The notes beneath the pieces were generated by a model that worked only from the letters and a program-made list of their open reading frames with translations, made no database searches and was not told where the DNA came from. From Myxococcota bacterium (GTDB lineage Bacteria; Myxococcota_C; UBA6777): a stretch of DNA of 8,737 nt. A program made the position numbers and the translations under genes. The DNA lies in contig JAKLKB010000185.1 of assembly GCA_023150835.1 (NCBI GenBank), positions 1 through 8,737 on the forward strand, in the 5' to 3' direction. The stretch's first letter is position 1; each line of letters opens with the position of its first letter. Below are positions 1-6,074 of this stretch, piece by piece.

Positions 1-1286
1 CTGACGGCACCACCATCGTTGGGATCGGCAACATCTGCACCCAACAACAAGGCAACCCCACCGGTACCTGCCCATCCGGCTTGCTCTGCCTCGGCATCAG
101 TCAAACCGAAGCCCGCTGCTTCCAAGATTGCACCAGTAACCAAGCTGTCTGCGCCGCAAACACCGATGGCCGCACCAACTGCGAAGTCGTTACACAAGAC
201 GGCAGTGTCAGCGTTTGCCTCAACAACAACGCCACCGAAGGCCAAGGCTGCGGATTCAACAACGCAAGCCAAGCTCGTTGTAAAGACGACCCCAATACGG
301 CGAATCCCGACCTCTACTGCAGCCTCATCACCCAAAAATGCGTCAAAACCGACATCCGAACAAATGTTGGTGACCTCTGCAACCGCGAAAACGACAACAC
401 CGAACCCATCAAAATCTGTGATCGTGGTGCCACGAAACCGCTCGCTTGTGATCCCAATACCGGCACTTGCGTTGAGCAAATTATTGTTGGCACCCTCGAA
501 AAATGTGGCGGCACCAAAGGTTGCAGTCCGAGCGATACTTGCGTCGGCTTCGACGATGGCAACGGCGCGACTGTCTCCTACTGCCTCAAAAAATGCACCC
601 CCGGTGGGGCGGCATGCCCCAACAACGCTGAATGTCTTACCCTCAACAGCGGCGGCGGCGCTTGCCGCTGGGCTGGCCCCCTCCAACAAAACGCCTTATG
701 CAAAGCCCTCGATACCACAACAAACAAGATCGATACGACCCAACTCTGTGTGGGTGGACTCGACTGTATCGGTCTCAACGGTACCAAACCTATCTGCATC
801 CAGCTCTGGCAAGGAAACTGCCAAACTCCCGGCAAAACCTGCGCCATCGGCACCAAGTGCGTCGGCCTCCAAGGTGCCAACGGCACCACCTACGGCAGTT
901 GCTTTGCTGACTGCGCCAACGGTACCCCTTGCCCCACCGGCCTCGAATGCAGCCCCAACCTCGGTGATGCTTGCCTCGGCGAAGCCCCTGTCGGCCCCGT
1001 CGCCCTCGGTGGCGTCTGCTCCCAAGACGCCGCCAAAATCACCACTGAAGGCTGCCAAAAAAACATCTTCTGTCTTGGCATCCCCAACGCTCCCAAAGGC
1101 GTCTGCTCCAAAGATTGCACCGCGAATCCTTCCGCTTGCAACGGCGCAACGGGCGGCACCATGACCTGTATCGAGATCAACCCCTCCACAGGCGCAAAAG
1201 CCTGCGTCTTCCCCTGCTCCCAAGCCGGCCAAACCTGCCCCACTGGTACCACCTGCAACAGTGGCGCGGGCGTCTGCCTCCCCTAA
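1..1286 (+). CDS. Cys-rich secreted-type repeat protein, 5' end truncated by window
   Basis: The frame is open from base 3 to the TAA at 1284-1286, giving 427 visible residues with no start in view, so the N-terminus and any signal peptide lie upstream. There are 48 cysteines, arranged in short repeated modules such as CPTGxxC, CxxDC and GxCxxxC with Gly/Asn/Thr-rich spacers. This is the pattern of disulfide-rich extracytoplasmic proteins of myxobacteria. The segment around residues coded by 640-980 is clearly homologous to the C-terminal domain of the next gene (1702-2814): 13 cysteines align and both share the motif NCQTPGKTCA. No enzyme motif is recognisable. A surface or matrix role is inference only. 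An internal TTG at 81 could serve formally as a start, but the upstream sequence continues the same Cys pattern, so I treat the gene as truncated by the window edge. No terminator is seen downstream. Confidence 0.85.
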   Translation, partial: DGTTIVGIGNICTQQQGNPTGTCPSGLLCLGISQTEARCFQDCTSNQAVCAANTDGRTNCEVVTQDGSVSVCLNNNATEGQGCGFNNASQARCKDDPNTANPDLYCSLITQKCVKTDIRTNVGDLCNRENDNTEPIKICDRGATKPLACDPNTGTCVEQIIVGTLEKCGGTKGCSPSDTCVGFDDGNGATVSYCLKKCTPGGAACPNNAECLTLNSGGGACRWAGPLQQNALCKALDTTTNKIDTTQLCVGGLDCIGLNGTKPICIQLWQGNCQTPGKTCAIGTKCVGLQGANGTTYGSCFADCANGTPCPTGLECSPNLGDACLGEAPVGPVALGGVCSQDAAKITTEGCQKNIFCLGIPNAPKGVCSKDCTANPSACNGATGGTMTCIEINPSTGAKACVFPCSQAGQTCPTGTTCNSGAGVCLP

Positions 1287-1369
1287 TCCTCCTTTCCCCC
1301 TCCTGCCCCTCCTCCTTTTCGCCTTGCCGATCCACCCTTTCCATGCTTGTCTAACACCTACGAGATCCG

Positions 1370-1501
1370 CCCACCGCACGATCGGAAATCGTAGGGGCAG
1401 CCCCCTGTGGCTGCCCACCGCACGATCGGAAATCGTAGGGGCAGCCCCCTGTGGCTGCCCATCGCGTGATCAGAAATTGTAGGGGCAGCCCCCTGTGGCT
1501 G
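1370..1501. repeat. Three tandem 44-bp hairpin repeats
   Basis: Units lie at 1370-1413, 1414-1457 and 1458-1501. Units 1 and 2 are identical; unit 3 differs at five positions, all transitions. Each unit contains two inverted repeats: a small one (ACGAT, 5-nt loop, ATCGT) and a larger perfect 8-bp one (GGGCAGCC, 6-nt loop, GGCTGCCC). The array lies in the gap between the two Cys-rich paralogues. It has no T-tract, so it is not a clear intrinsic terminator. It belongs to a dispersed intergenic repeat family, since a related half-unit occurs inverted at 8536-8597. Confidence 0.9.
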
Positions 1502-1617
1502 CCCAACCATCGGGCGTCTACGCACGCACCTTCGATCACACATCTCTCGGACTGTTCTCCTTATCGATGTGCCAAATGCTTTGCTTGTGCGTAGACTCTC
1601 CCACATCCCGATGTTTC

Positions 1618-1646
1618 TTGCCTCCCCAACCTCCGCTCTTCTAAAC
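1618..1646 (+). promoter_or_regulatory. Weak promoter candidate for the 1702-2814 lipoprotein
   Basis: TTGCCT (1618-1623), a 17-bp spacer, then CTAAAC (1641-1646). The -10 is a poor match to TATAAT. The call rests mainly on correct spacing, a plausible ~50-nt leader, and the near-identical arrangement TTGCTT-N17-TTAAAC in front of greA. Confidence 0.25.
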
Positions 1647-1701
1647 GATTCGCCTCTTTCGAACCGAATCCCGAGCGCGAGTCAACATCACGGAGACTTG
1701 T

Positions 1702-2814
1702 ATGTCCCGCATTTACGCGATCCTCTTCTCCATCGCCCCTGCCTTTGTGCTGCTTTTCTCTGGCTGCATCGTCATCATCGATACCAGCGAATGCTATCGC
1801 AATGGCGATTGCAAGGCCAACGAACGATGCGTTCGGCTCGGAAGCGTCGGCAAGTGTACTCCCTTCGCCACCACCGAATTCGTCAACAACGAACCCTTGC
1901 CTGACTCCGCTCCCAACGAACCCTTGCCCGACAATCCCCTTCCGCCCGATCTACCGCCCAATCCCGACAATCCTCTGCCGCCCGATCTGCCGCCCAATCC
2001 CGACAATCCTCTACCGCCCGATCTACCGCCCAATCCTGACAATCCTCTTCCGCCCGATCTGCCGCCCAATCCCGACAATCCCCTTCCGCCCGATCTGCCG
2101 CCCAATCCCGACAATCCCCTTCCGCCCGATCTACCGCCCAATCCCGACAATCCTCTTCCGCCCGATCTACCGCCCAATCCCGACAATCCTCTTCCGCCCG
2201 ATCTACCGCCCAATCCTGACAATCCTCTTCCGCCCGATCTACCGCCCAATCCCGACAATCCTCTTCCGCCCGATATCTTGCCCGATTTGCCAGACACGCC
2301 CACCGCCGACACACACGAAGTCTGCGACACCAACCGCCCCTGCAAATCCACAGACCTCTGCGCAGAGGCGGAAGACGTCAGCGGAAACGTCCTCTCGATC
2401 TGTTATCGCAAGTGCCTACTCAACAACCCTCAATGCCCCGGAAACGCCTCATGTCTGCCTGTGGACAACACCAGCGGCGTCTGCCAGCCCGTTGGCCCCA
2501 CCGCGCAACACCAGATCTGCAAACCCCCCGTCGTCCAACAAGGCCGCCTTGACACTTCCCAAGCCTGCCAAACGGGACTCTATTGTCTCGATCTTAACGG
2601 TGGCGCTGAGATCTGCGTCAATCTGTGGGAAGGCAATTGCCAAACCCCCGGCAAAACCTGCGCCCCCAACGAAACCTGCCTCGGCCTCCAAGACGGCAAC
2701 GGCAACACCTACGGCTCTTGCTTTCTCCGATGCAACAACAACACCTGTCCCGCAGGACTGCGCTGCGAAGCCAATTTTGGCAACGTCTGCCTTGGCGCTC
2801 CGATCACCCCCTAA
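1702..2814 (+). CDS. Lipoprotein with Pro/Asp 12-residue repeats and Cys-rich C-terminal domain
   Basis: A 370-residue protein. The N-terminus is a signal peptide with a lipobox-like FSGC and lipidation candidate Cys22, so export and anchoring in a membrane is the likely fate (family knowledge). Residues 31-52 form a small CxxxxxCxxxxxC module. Residues 77-184 are nine exact copies of DNPLPPDLPPNP plus a partial tenth, predicted to form an extended, acidic polyproline stalk. Residues ~205-370 form a Cys-rich domain with 20 cysteines, homologous to part of the preceding gene. The start is supported by GGAG at 1692-1695. The layout (lipid anchor, rigid spacer, disulfide-rich head) suggests a surface-displayed domain, but no ligand or activity can be named. 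The stop codon lies inside a strong inverted repeat (2807-2844). Confidence 0.9.
   Translation: MSRIYAILFSIAPAFVLLFSGCIVIIDTSECYRNGDCKANERCVRLGSVGKCTPFATTEFVNNEPLPDSAPNEPLPDNPLPPDLPPNPDNPLPPDLPPNPDNPLPPDLPPNPDNPLPPDLPPNPDNPLPPDLPPNPDNPLPPDLPPNPDNPLPPDLPPNPDNPLPPDLPPNPDNPLPPDLPPNPDNPLPPDILPDLPDTPTADTHEVCDTNRPCKSTDLCAEAEDVSGNVLSICYRKCLLNNPQCPGNASCLPVDNTSGVCQPVGPTAQHQICKPPVVQQGRLDTSQACQTGLYCLDLNGGAEICVNLWEGNCQTPGKTCAPNETCLGLQDGNGNTYGSCFLRCNNNTCPAGLRCEANFGNVCLGAPITP
1930..2274 (+). repeat. In-frame 36-bp tandem repeat, 9 full units plus a partial tenth
   Basis: Units start at 1930, 1966, 2002, 2038, 2074, 2110, 2146, 2182 and 2218; the tenth begins at 2254 and diverges after seven codons. Every unit encodes DNPLPPDLPPNP. 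DNA differences between units are confined to the third bases of codons 3, 4, 8 and 12 and are all synonymous. Confidence 0.97.
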
Positions 2815-2844
2815 AAAATTCCACCCGCTTGCTTTTTTGGGGGG
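2807..2844. other. 12-bp inverted repeat spanning the lipoprotein stop codon
   Basis: Left arm 2807-2818 (CCCCCTAAAAAA) pairs with right arm 2833-2844 (TTTTTTGGGGGG). There are 11 Watson-Crick pairs plus one U-G wobble, around a 14-nt loop. The TAA stop (2812-2814) is in the left arm. There is no U-tract after the G-run, so it is not a standard intrinsic terminator on either strand. It could still block 3' exonucleases or attenuate transcription towards greA. Confidence 0.6.
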
Positions 2845-2857
2845 AGATTTGTTAAAC
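2829..2857 (+). promoter_or_regulatory. Weak promoter candidate for greA
   Basis: TTGCTT (2829-2834), a 17-bp spacer, TTAAAC (2852-2857), predicting a leader of about 70 nt. The -35 overlaps the right arm of the hairpin at 2833-2844. The hexamer match is weak; the spacing and the similar pair upstream of 1702 are the support. Confidence 0.25.
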
Positions 2858-2935
2858 TGCGCGCCTTTGATGGTTCACGCCAACCCAAAACGCCACAAAC
2901 CCCCGTGGTGTCGAGAGAAAAAGAAAGGGAGCACG

Positions 2936-3412
2936 ATGGCCGAACGCATCCCCATGACCCCAGAAGGCTTCGCAAAGCTACAACACGAACTCCACCAACT
3001 CAAAACCGTCGAAAAACACAAAAACATCCGTGACATCGAAGAAGCCCGCGCCCACGGCGATCTCAGCGAAAATGCCGAGTACCAATACGCCAAAGAACGC
3101 CAAGGCCAGATCGCTGGACAGATCAAACACCTCGAAGATCAAGTCTCTCGCGCCGAAGTCATCGACCCACGCACCGTCAAAAGCGATCGCATCGTCTTTG
3201 GGGCCACCGTCACCTTGCTCGATATCCAAGATGAAAAAGAAGTCGTCTTCTCCATCGTCGGTCCCCCCGAAGCCGATCCCAAAAACAACCGCATCTCCAT
3301 CCTTTCCCCCATGGCAAAAGCCATGATCGGAAAACGCGTCGAAGACGAAGTCGAAGTCCCCACCGCCCAAGGGGAACGCTTCTACGAAGTCGTTCGCATC
3401 CAATTCATTTAG
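2936..3412 (+). CDS. greA: Transcription elongation factor GreA
   Basis: The 158-residue product has the usual length of GreA. GreA inserts its N-terminal coiled coil into the RNA polymerase secondary channel and stimulates cleavage of backtracked transcripts, rescuing arrested complexes (established). In the sequence, residues ~1-75 form the charged coiled coil. The tip motif HGDLSENAEY carries the two acidic residues (Asp42, Glu45) needed for cleavage. Residues ~80-158 match the FKBP-like C-terminal domain, with VFGATVTL and the typical end around GKRVEDEVEV. The ATG at 2936 is chosen because AAGGGAG (2925-2931) lies just upstream and the protein then begins in the normal GreA way (MAERIPMTPEGF). 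The frame is open far upstream, but that is a composition effect. It stands alone and converges on the hydrolase gene on the other strand. Confidence 0.97.
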   Translation: MAERIPMTPEGFAKLQHELHQLKTVEKHKNIRDIEEARAHGDLSENAEYQYAKERQGQIAGQIKHLEDQVSRAEVIDPRTVKSDRIVFGATVTLLDIQDEKEVVFSIVGPPEADPKNNRISILSPMAKAMIGKRVEDEVEVPTAQGERFYEVVRIQFI

Positions 3413-3435
3413 GACCGATACGAGATCCCCAGCGC

Positions 3436-3447
3436 GTGCGATCGCAC
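3436..3447. other. 12-bp perfect palindrome between convergent genes
   Basis: GTGCGATCGCAC sits in the 46-bp gap between the convergent greA and hydrolase stop codons. It contains the octamer GCGATCGC. With little T-richness around it, terminator activity is unproven. Confidence 0.4.
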
Positions 3448-3458
3448 TTGTCTTTCCG

Positions 3459-4025
3459 CTATCTGATCAGCTTTGAGATCACCTTAAACTGCGGCGTCCC
3501 TGCACGCACCAACAAGTCGAACAACACCGCTTCCACCGAAGTTCGACACGCGCCCATCCGTCCCATCATCTCCAACCCCACCCGCCAGTTCGTCTTCACC
3601 CGCGAGATCACCGCATCTTCGGGTACAAACACTTCCATCCCCTGTTCGCACAGATCCCGCACCGTCTGAAACACGCAGATATGCGTCTCCATCCCACACA
3701 CGATCCATTGATCGCACTTGGTCTCGGCCAAGGCTTCCGCGATCTTTGGCTCCGCACAACACGAAAAGTCCAGCTTCTCTAGCGGCACCCAATCCTCCGC
3801 CAGATGCGCTCGCACCGACGCCACCGTCGGCCCGATCCCTTTTGGATACTGCTCCGTCACCACCACAGGTATCCCCAACGTTTGCGCGCTTTGCAACAAG
3901 ATCCCCACCTGCTGCGCCACCTTTTCCATCACCTTCTCTGGCATCACCGCTGCCAATCGCTCCTGCACATCCACCACCAACAATCCCACCCGCCCCACTT
4001 CTGCTCGGTACACTCTTGTTCCCAT
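3459..4025 (-). CDS. Isochorismatase-family cysteine hydrolase
   Basis: A 188-residue protein of the isochorismatase-like superfamily, the usual length for the stand-alone YcaC/ISOC1-type branch. Seen in the sequence: the first strand LLVVDVQERL with Asp19; the family motif TEQYPKGIG at 57-65; Lys84 in LEKLDFSC; and GMETHICV with Cys117. Asp19, Lys84 and Cys117 form the expected catalytic triad. Family members hydrolyse amides or related bonds through a cysteine thioester. The substrate cannot be told from sequence, and siderophore genes that would suggest true isochorismatase are absent. I chose the ATG at 4025 because GGGAG precedes it by 7 nt. A longer frame to 4091 adds 22 residues without family similarity or a good ribosome site. 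It is probably cytoplasmic, with no signal peptide. A GACAA-AG-TTGTC inverted repeat about 70 bp upstream (4094-4105) could be an operator, but this is speculative. Confidence 0.92.
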   Translation of the reverse strand: MGTRVYRAEVGRVGLLVVDVQERLAAVMPEKVMEKVAQQVGILLQSAQTLGIPVVVTEQYPKGIGPTVASVRAHLAEDWVPLEKLDFSCCAEPKIAEALAETKCDQWIVCGMETHICVFQTVRDLCEQGMEVFVPEDAVISRVKTNWRVGLEMMGRMGACRTSVEAVLFDLLVRAGTPQFKVISKLIR

Positions 4026-4205
4026 CTCGAAACTCCCTATGTTGATCCGTTGTTGCTTGTGAGCAAAAACCCCGTGTCCACACCTCTTCAAGCGACAACT
4101 TTGTCTGTGTGAAAAACCATGATCTCTTCGCCATATCCGAGGTCAAGGGGGCAAAGCTCCCTTGTGGGGCAACGCCCCATAGGCGTTAGGTGAAGCGCTT
4201 GTTGG

Positions 4206-4244
4206 CCCCCCCACCCCAGCCCTCCCCCGTGAACAGGGGAGGGA
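4206..4244. repeat. C/G-rich hairpin repeat with G-quadruplex pattern
   Basis: Four C-runs (7, 4, 3 and 5 bases at 4206-4212, 4214-4217, 4220-4222, 4224-4228) make a four-run G-quadruplex pattern on the minus strand, with 1-2 nt loops. The right part also folds as CCTCCCC / GGGGAGG around an 8-nt loop. Its core CCCCGTGAACAGGGG resembles the core of the ~150-bp repeat in opposite orientation to copy A. A 19-nt stretch recurs in reverse at 6020-6038. Confidence 0.75.
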
Positions 4245-4274
4245 GCGAAAGTCGGAAGCAGCGGGGATGTTGTT

Positions 4275-4424
4275 TTTTCATGACGCACGCTGTATGCACG
4301 ACACGCAGACGCTGCCCGTTCCAACTTCCCCCCGTTCACGAGGGGATTGAGGGGGGGTAGAAAAAGAAACGGCGATCAGGCTAGACTATCCGGTGTTTCC
4401 ACCTTAACAAGGCGCGTATGGGGC
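4275..4424 (+). repeat. ~150-bp dispersed repeat, copy A
   Basis: This aligns with the reverse complement of 8591-8737. There are only three mismatches in the first ~83 bases, a less conserved middle with small indels, and a 30-nt exact match at the right end (4395-4424 with 8591-8620). An internal hairpin CCCCCCG-TTCA-CGAGGGG at 4328-4345 has one mismatch here and is perfect in copy B. It has no ORF, so it is a non-autonomous or structural intergenic repeat. Confidence 0.93.
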
Positions 4425-4474
4425 AACGCCCCATCAACCACCCCACAAATCAATCCCTTCTTTTTTCGCCAGAA

Positions 4475-4503
4475 TTGACGACTCACAAGATCCTCTCTAC
4501 TTT
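4475..4503 (+). promoter_or_regulatory. Promoter candidate for the TonB-family gene
   Basis: TTGACG (4475-4480, five of six to the -35 consensus), a 17-bp spacer, TACTTT (4498-4503, three of six). It lies outside repeat copy A and predicts a leader of roughly 100 nt. Confidence 0.35.
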
Positions 4504-4613
4504 TAAGCGATGTCGCGCATAAAACAAGCGCATCCAATGTTCTTCTGCTTGTCCGACAACTCTCCCTTCGCAGATCACTCGTCAAGCAACCACACCCCAA
4601 TCACGGATCATTC

Positions 4614-5882
4614 ATGGCCATTGTGGACCCACGCCAACACCCCCAACACCCGACGGACGAGACGCAGTATCTTCGCACCCTCGCCTTTTCTGGTGCAGCG
4701 ATGGTGATCCACTTGGTGGCTCCCGCATTGTTGGCGATCTTGCTGCTCAACCCAAACCTGCCCCCACCCCCCTCCTCTCGTGTGATTCAACTCCAACGCC
4801 TCGACCGCACAGGCAAACAACTCGCCCGCGCACCTCTGCCCACCCTCCGACGCCCCCAAGATCGCAAAAAACAGCCCACTCCTCCCCGCCGTCTGCGTGG
4901 GCAAGTCGTCGATATCGCCCCCACCCCCGACCGCACACCGCCCGAAAACGCACGCTTTCTCAGCGAACACAACACCCGCGTCCCCAAAGAGATGCTCTCT
5001 CGCCACCGCCGCCTCCGCTACAAAAAACCCGCCAAACGCGCTTCCCAAAACGCCCGACGCGCCCCCAACCAACCCAAGATCCTCGTCGCCAGTCGCTCTC
5101 CCCAACGCGACCGCACTCCCCCGGGCGGCGCTCGCCCTCAACCCCGACGCAAAACCAAACCCTCTCGCACTCCTCCACCCAAACGTGGCACACCCCAAAA
5201 AACCGCCCTCCAAAAAGGCAAAGGCTCCCGCGCCAAAGATCGCGGACAACAGCACTCCAAAGGCCGCATTCAACGCATCCGCCTTGCCTTCAAAGAACCC
5301 ACTCCCACCGAACACAACACCGAACCTGACACACCCGACTCTCCCAACACACCCCACCATCCCCAAGCAACCGGCAAAGGCCAAGGCCCCAACAAAGGAC
5401 ACGGCAAAGGCTCTCCCCCGCACATCAACCTCAAACCCTCCCTCGGCACGCTCTCCCAATCCCAAGGCGCTCCCGCCCCCGAACACATCCCCAATATGCG
5501 CGAAGGCGAAGAAACCCAACTCAACAGCCGACAATGGCTCTACGCCGCCTTCTTTAACCGCGTCAAACGCGCCGTCTCCCAACATTGGGACCCCGCCCCC
5601 ACTTACCAACGCCGCGATCCACACGGCAACGTCTACGGCGTCAAAGACCGTCTCACTGTCCTCTCCATTACCCTCAAACCTGACGGCACACTCCTCAACG
5701 CCCGCGTCCTACGCACCTGTGGACTCGAATTTCTTGACCAAGAAGCCATCCGCGCCTTTAAGGCCGCACAACCCTTCCCCAATCCTCCCAAAGGACTCGT
5801 CGACCCCAGCGGCACCATCCGCTTTCGTTTTAGCTTCTTTGTCTACAACTCCCACCGCGCACGCTTTAGCATCTTCCGCTAA
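4614..5882 (+). CDS. TonB-family energy-transducer-like protein
   Basis: A 422-residue protein. Residues 1-21 are short and cytoplasmic; ~22-45 form one hydrophobic membrane segment; 46-300 form a long, very basic Pro/Arg/Lys/Gly-rich periplasmic linker; ~308-412 match a TonB C-terminal domain (QWLYAAFFNRVKRAVSQHW, then LSITLKPDGTLLNARVLRT and LDQEAIRAFKAAQPFPNPP). Residues 96-126 (GQVVDIAP to RVPKE) are a conserved juxtamembrane block seen in myxobacterial TonB-like proteins. TonB proteins pass proton-motive-force energy from ExbB/ExbD to outer-membrane transporters. No exbB, exbD or receptor gene is in the window, so this may be an orphan TonB or a structural relative in motility or secretion. 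The start at 4614 is preceded by a weak ACGGA (4603-4607). The linker is much longer and more basic than the classical EP/KP-rich one. Confidence 0.85.
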   Translation: MAIVDPRQHPQHPTDETQYLRTLAFSGAAMVIHLVAPALLAILLLNPNLPPPPSSRVIQLQRLDRTGKQLARAPLPTLRRPQDRKKQPTPPRRLRGQVVDIAPTPDRTPPENARFLSEHNTRVPKEMLSRHRRLRYKKPAKRASQNARRAPNQPKILVASRSPQRDRTPPGGARPQPRRKTKPSRTPPPKRGTPQKTALQKGKGSRAKDRGQQHSKGRIQRIRLAFKEPTPTEHNTEPDTPDSPNTPHHPQATGKGQGPNKGHGKGSPPHINLKPSLGTLSQSQGAPAPEHIPNMREGEETQLNSRQWLYAAFFNRVKRAVSQHWDPAPTYQRRDPHGNVYGVKDRLTVLSITLKPDGTLLNARVLRTCGLEFLDQEAIRAFKAAQPFPNPPKGLVDPSGTIRFRFSFFVYNSHRARFSIFR

Positions 5883-5899
5883 ACACAACCCCACCCTTT

Positions 5900-6015
5900 C
5901 TATCGCGAATCCTCTGCCTATTTCGTGTTTTGTACCCCTTCCATGTCATCAGCCGAAAAGAACTCACTTCGGCGACTATCGCGAATCCTCTGCCTATTTC
6001 GTGTTTTGTACCCCT
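5900..6015. repeat. Two identical 40-bp direct repeats around a 36-bp hairpin spacer
   Basis: Copies at 5900-5939 and 5976-6015 are identical. The spacer (5940-5975) contains the inverted repeat GCCGAA / TTCGGC (5952-5957 and 5968-5973, 10-nt loop). There are no cas genes and only one spacer, so it is better seen as a small tandem duplication or part of a dispersed repeat than a CRISPR. Confidence 0.92.
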
Positions 6016-6019
6016 GTAA

Positions 6020-6038
6020 GGAGGGCTGGGGTGGGGGG
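6020..6038 (+). repeat. G-rich motif shared with 4207-4225
   Basis: GGAGGGCTGGGGTGGGGGG matches the reverse complement of 4207-4225 over 19 nt, and flanks diverge. The first G-run is only two bases here, so the quadruplex pattern is weaker than at the other copy. Confidence 0.75.
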
Positions 6039-6051
6039 CTTGATCTCCCTT

Positions 6052-6074
6052 CTTTCGAGCTACTCGCTCGAAAG
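6052..6074. other. 8-bp inverted repeat around the phosphatase stop codon
   Basis: CTTTCGAG (6052-6059) pairs perfectly with CTCGAAAG (6067-6074) around a 7-nt loop that contains the TAG stop (minus strand, 6060-6062). No U-tract follows on the minus strand, so it is at most a transcript-end stabiliser. Confidence 0.5.

Larger units (their letters stand above)
1287..1701. other. 415-bp intergenic region
   Basis: No gene is supported here. From left to right it holds a pyrimidine-rich stretch, the 44-bp tandem repeats, a tail (1502-1541) homologous to the inverted copy at 8536-8597, a 10-bp perfect inverted repeat (1516-1525 with 1587-1596, GTCTACGCAC / GTGCGTAGAC, 61 bp apart), a weak promoter candidate, and the ribosome binding site of the next gene (GGAG at 1692-1695, 6 nt before the ATG). 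Confidence 0.7.
4026..4613. other. 588-bp gene-free repeat-rich region
   Basis: No coding gene is supported. Contents: the hydrolase upstream region (4026-4110); a GGGGCAACGCCCC hairpin (about 4157-4169); the C/G-rich block 4206-4244; the ~150-bp repeat copy A (4275-4424); a second ATGGGGCAACGCCCCAT hairpin at its right end (about 4419-4435); and the candidate promoter and leader of the TonB-family gene (4475-4613). Confidence 0.7.
5883..6059. other. Convergent 177-bp intergenic region
   Basis: Separates the convergent TonB-family and phosphatase genes. It holds the 40-bp direct repeats (5900-6015) and the G-rich motif (6020-6038). No T-tract terminator is seen. Confidence 0.6.

Noticed and set aside
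1382-1500. 44-bp hairpins as intrinsic terminators of the first gene
   Set aside because: No U-tract follows any of the stems and the array starts ~85 bp after the stop; it matches a dispersed repeat elsewhere.
1794-2351. Antisense frame with GGRSGGRGLSGL repeats opposite the Pro/Asp repeat
   Set aside because: It is the mirror of the 36-bp repeat, with no ribosome site or homologous domain; the plus-strand frame has a signal peptide, ribosome site and conserved Cys domain.
1745-3412. A 555-codon open frame running from inside the lipoprotein gene into greA
   Set aside because: The greA frame stays open upstream because the 36-bp repeat and C-rich composition lack stops in that frame. The translation there is low-complexity Arg/Pro/Ile repeat, and GreA length and ribosome site fix its start at 2936.
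4026-4091. 22-residue N-terminal extension of the isochorismatase-family hydrolase
   Set aside because: No family similarity and no ribosome site at the upstream start, whereas GGGAG stands 7 nt before the ATG at 4025.
4608-5624. 338-codon minus-strand frame opposite the TonB-family gene
   Set aside because: Low-complexity Gly/Ala/Val translation explained by third-position C bias of the plus-strand gene, whose product has a recognisable membrane segment and TonB C-terminal domain.
5900-6015. Minimal CRISPR array
   Set aside because: Only two repeats and one spacer, the repeat is 40 bp, the spacer has its own hairpin, and no cas gene is in the window.
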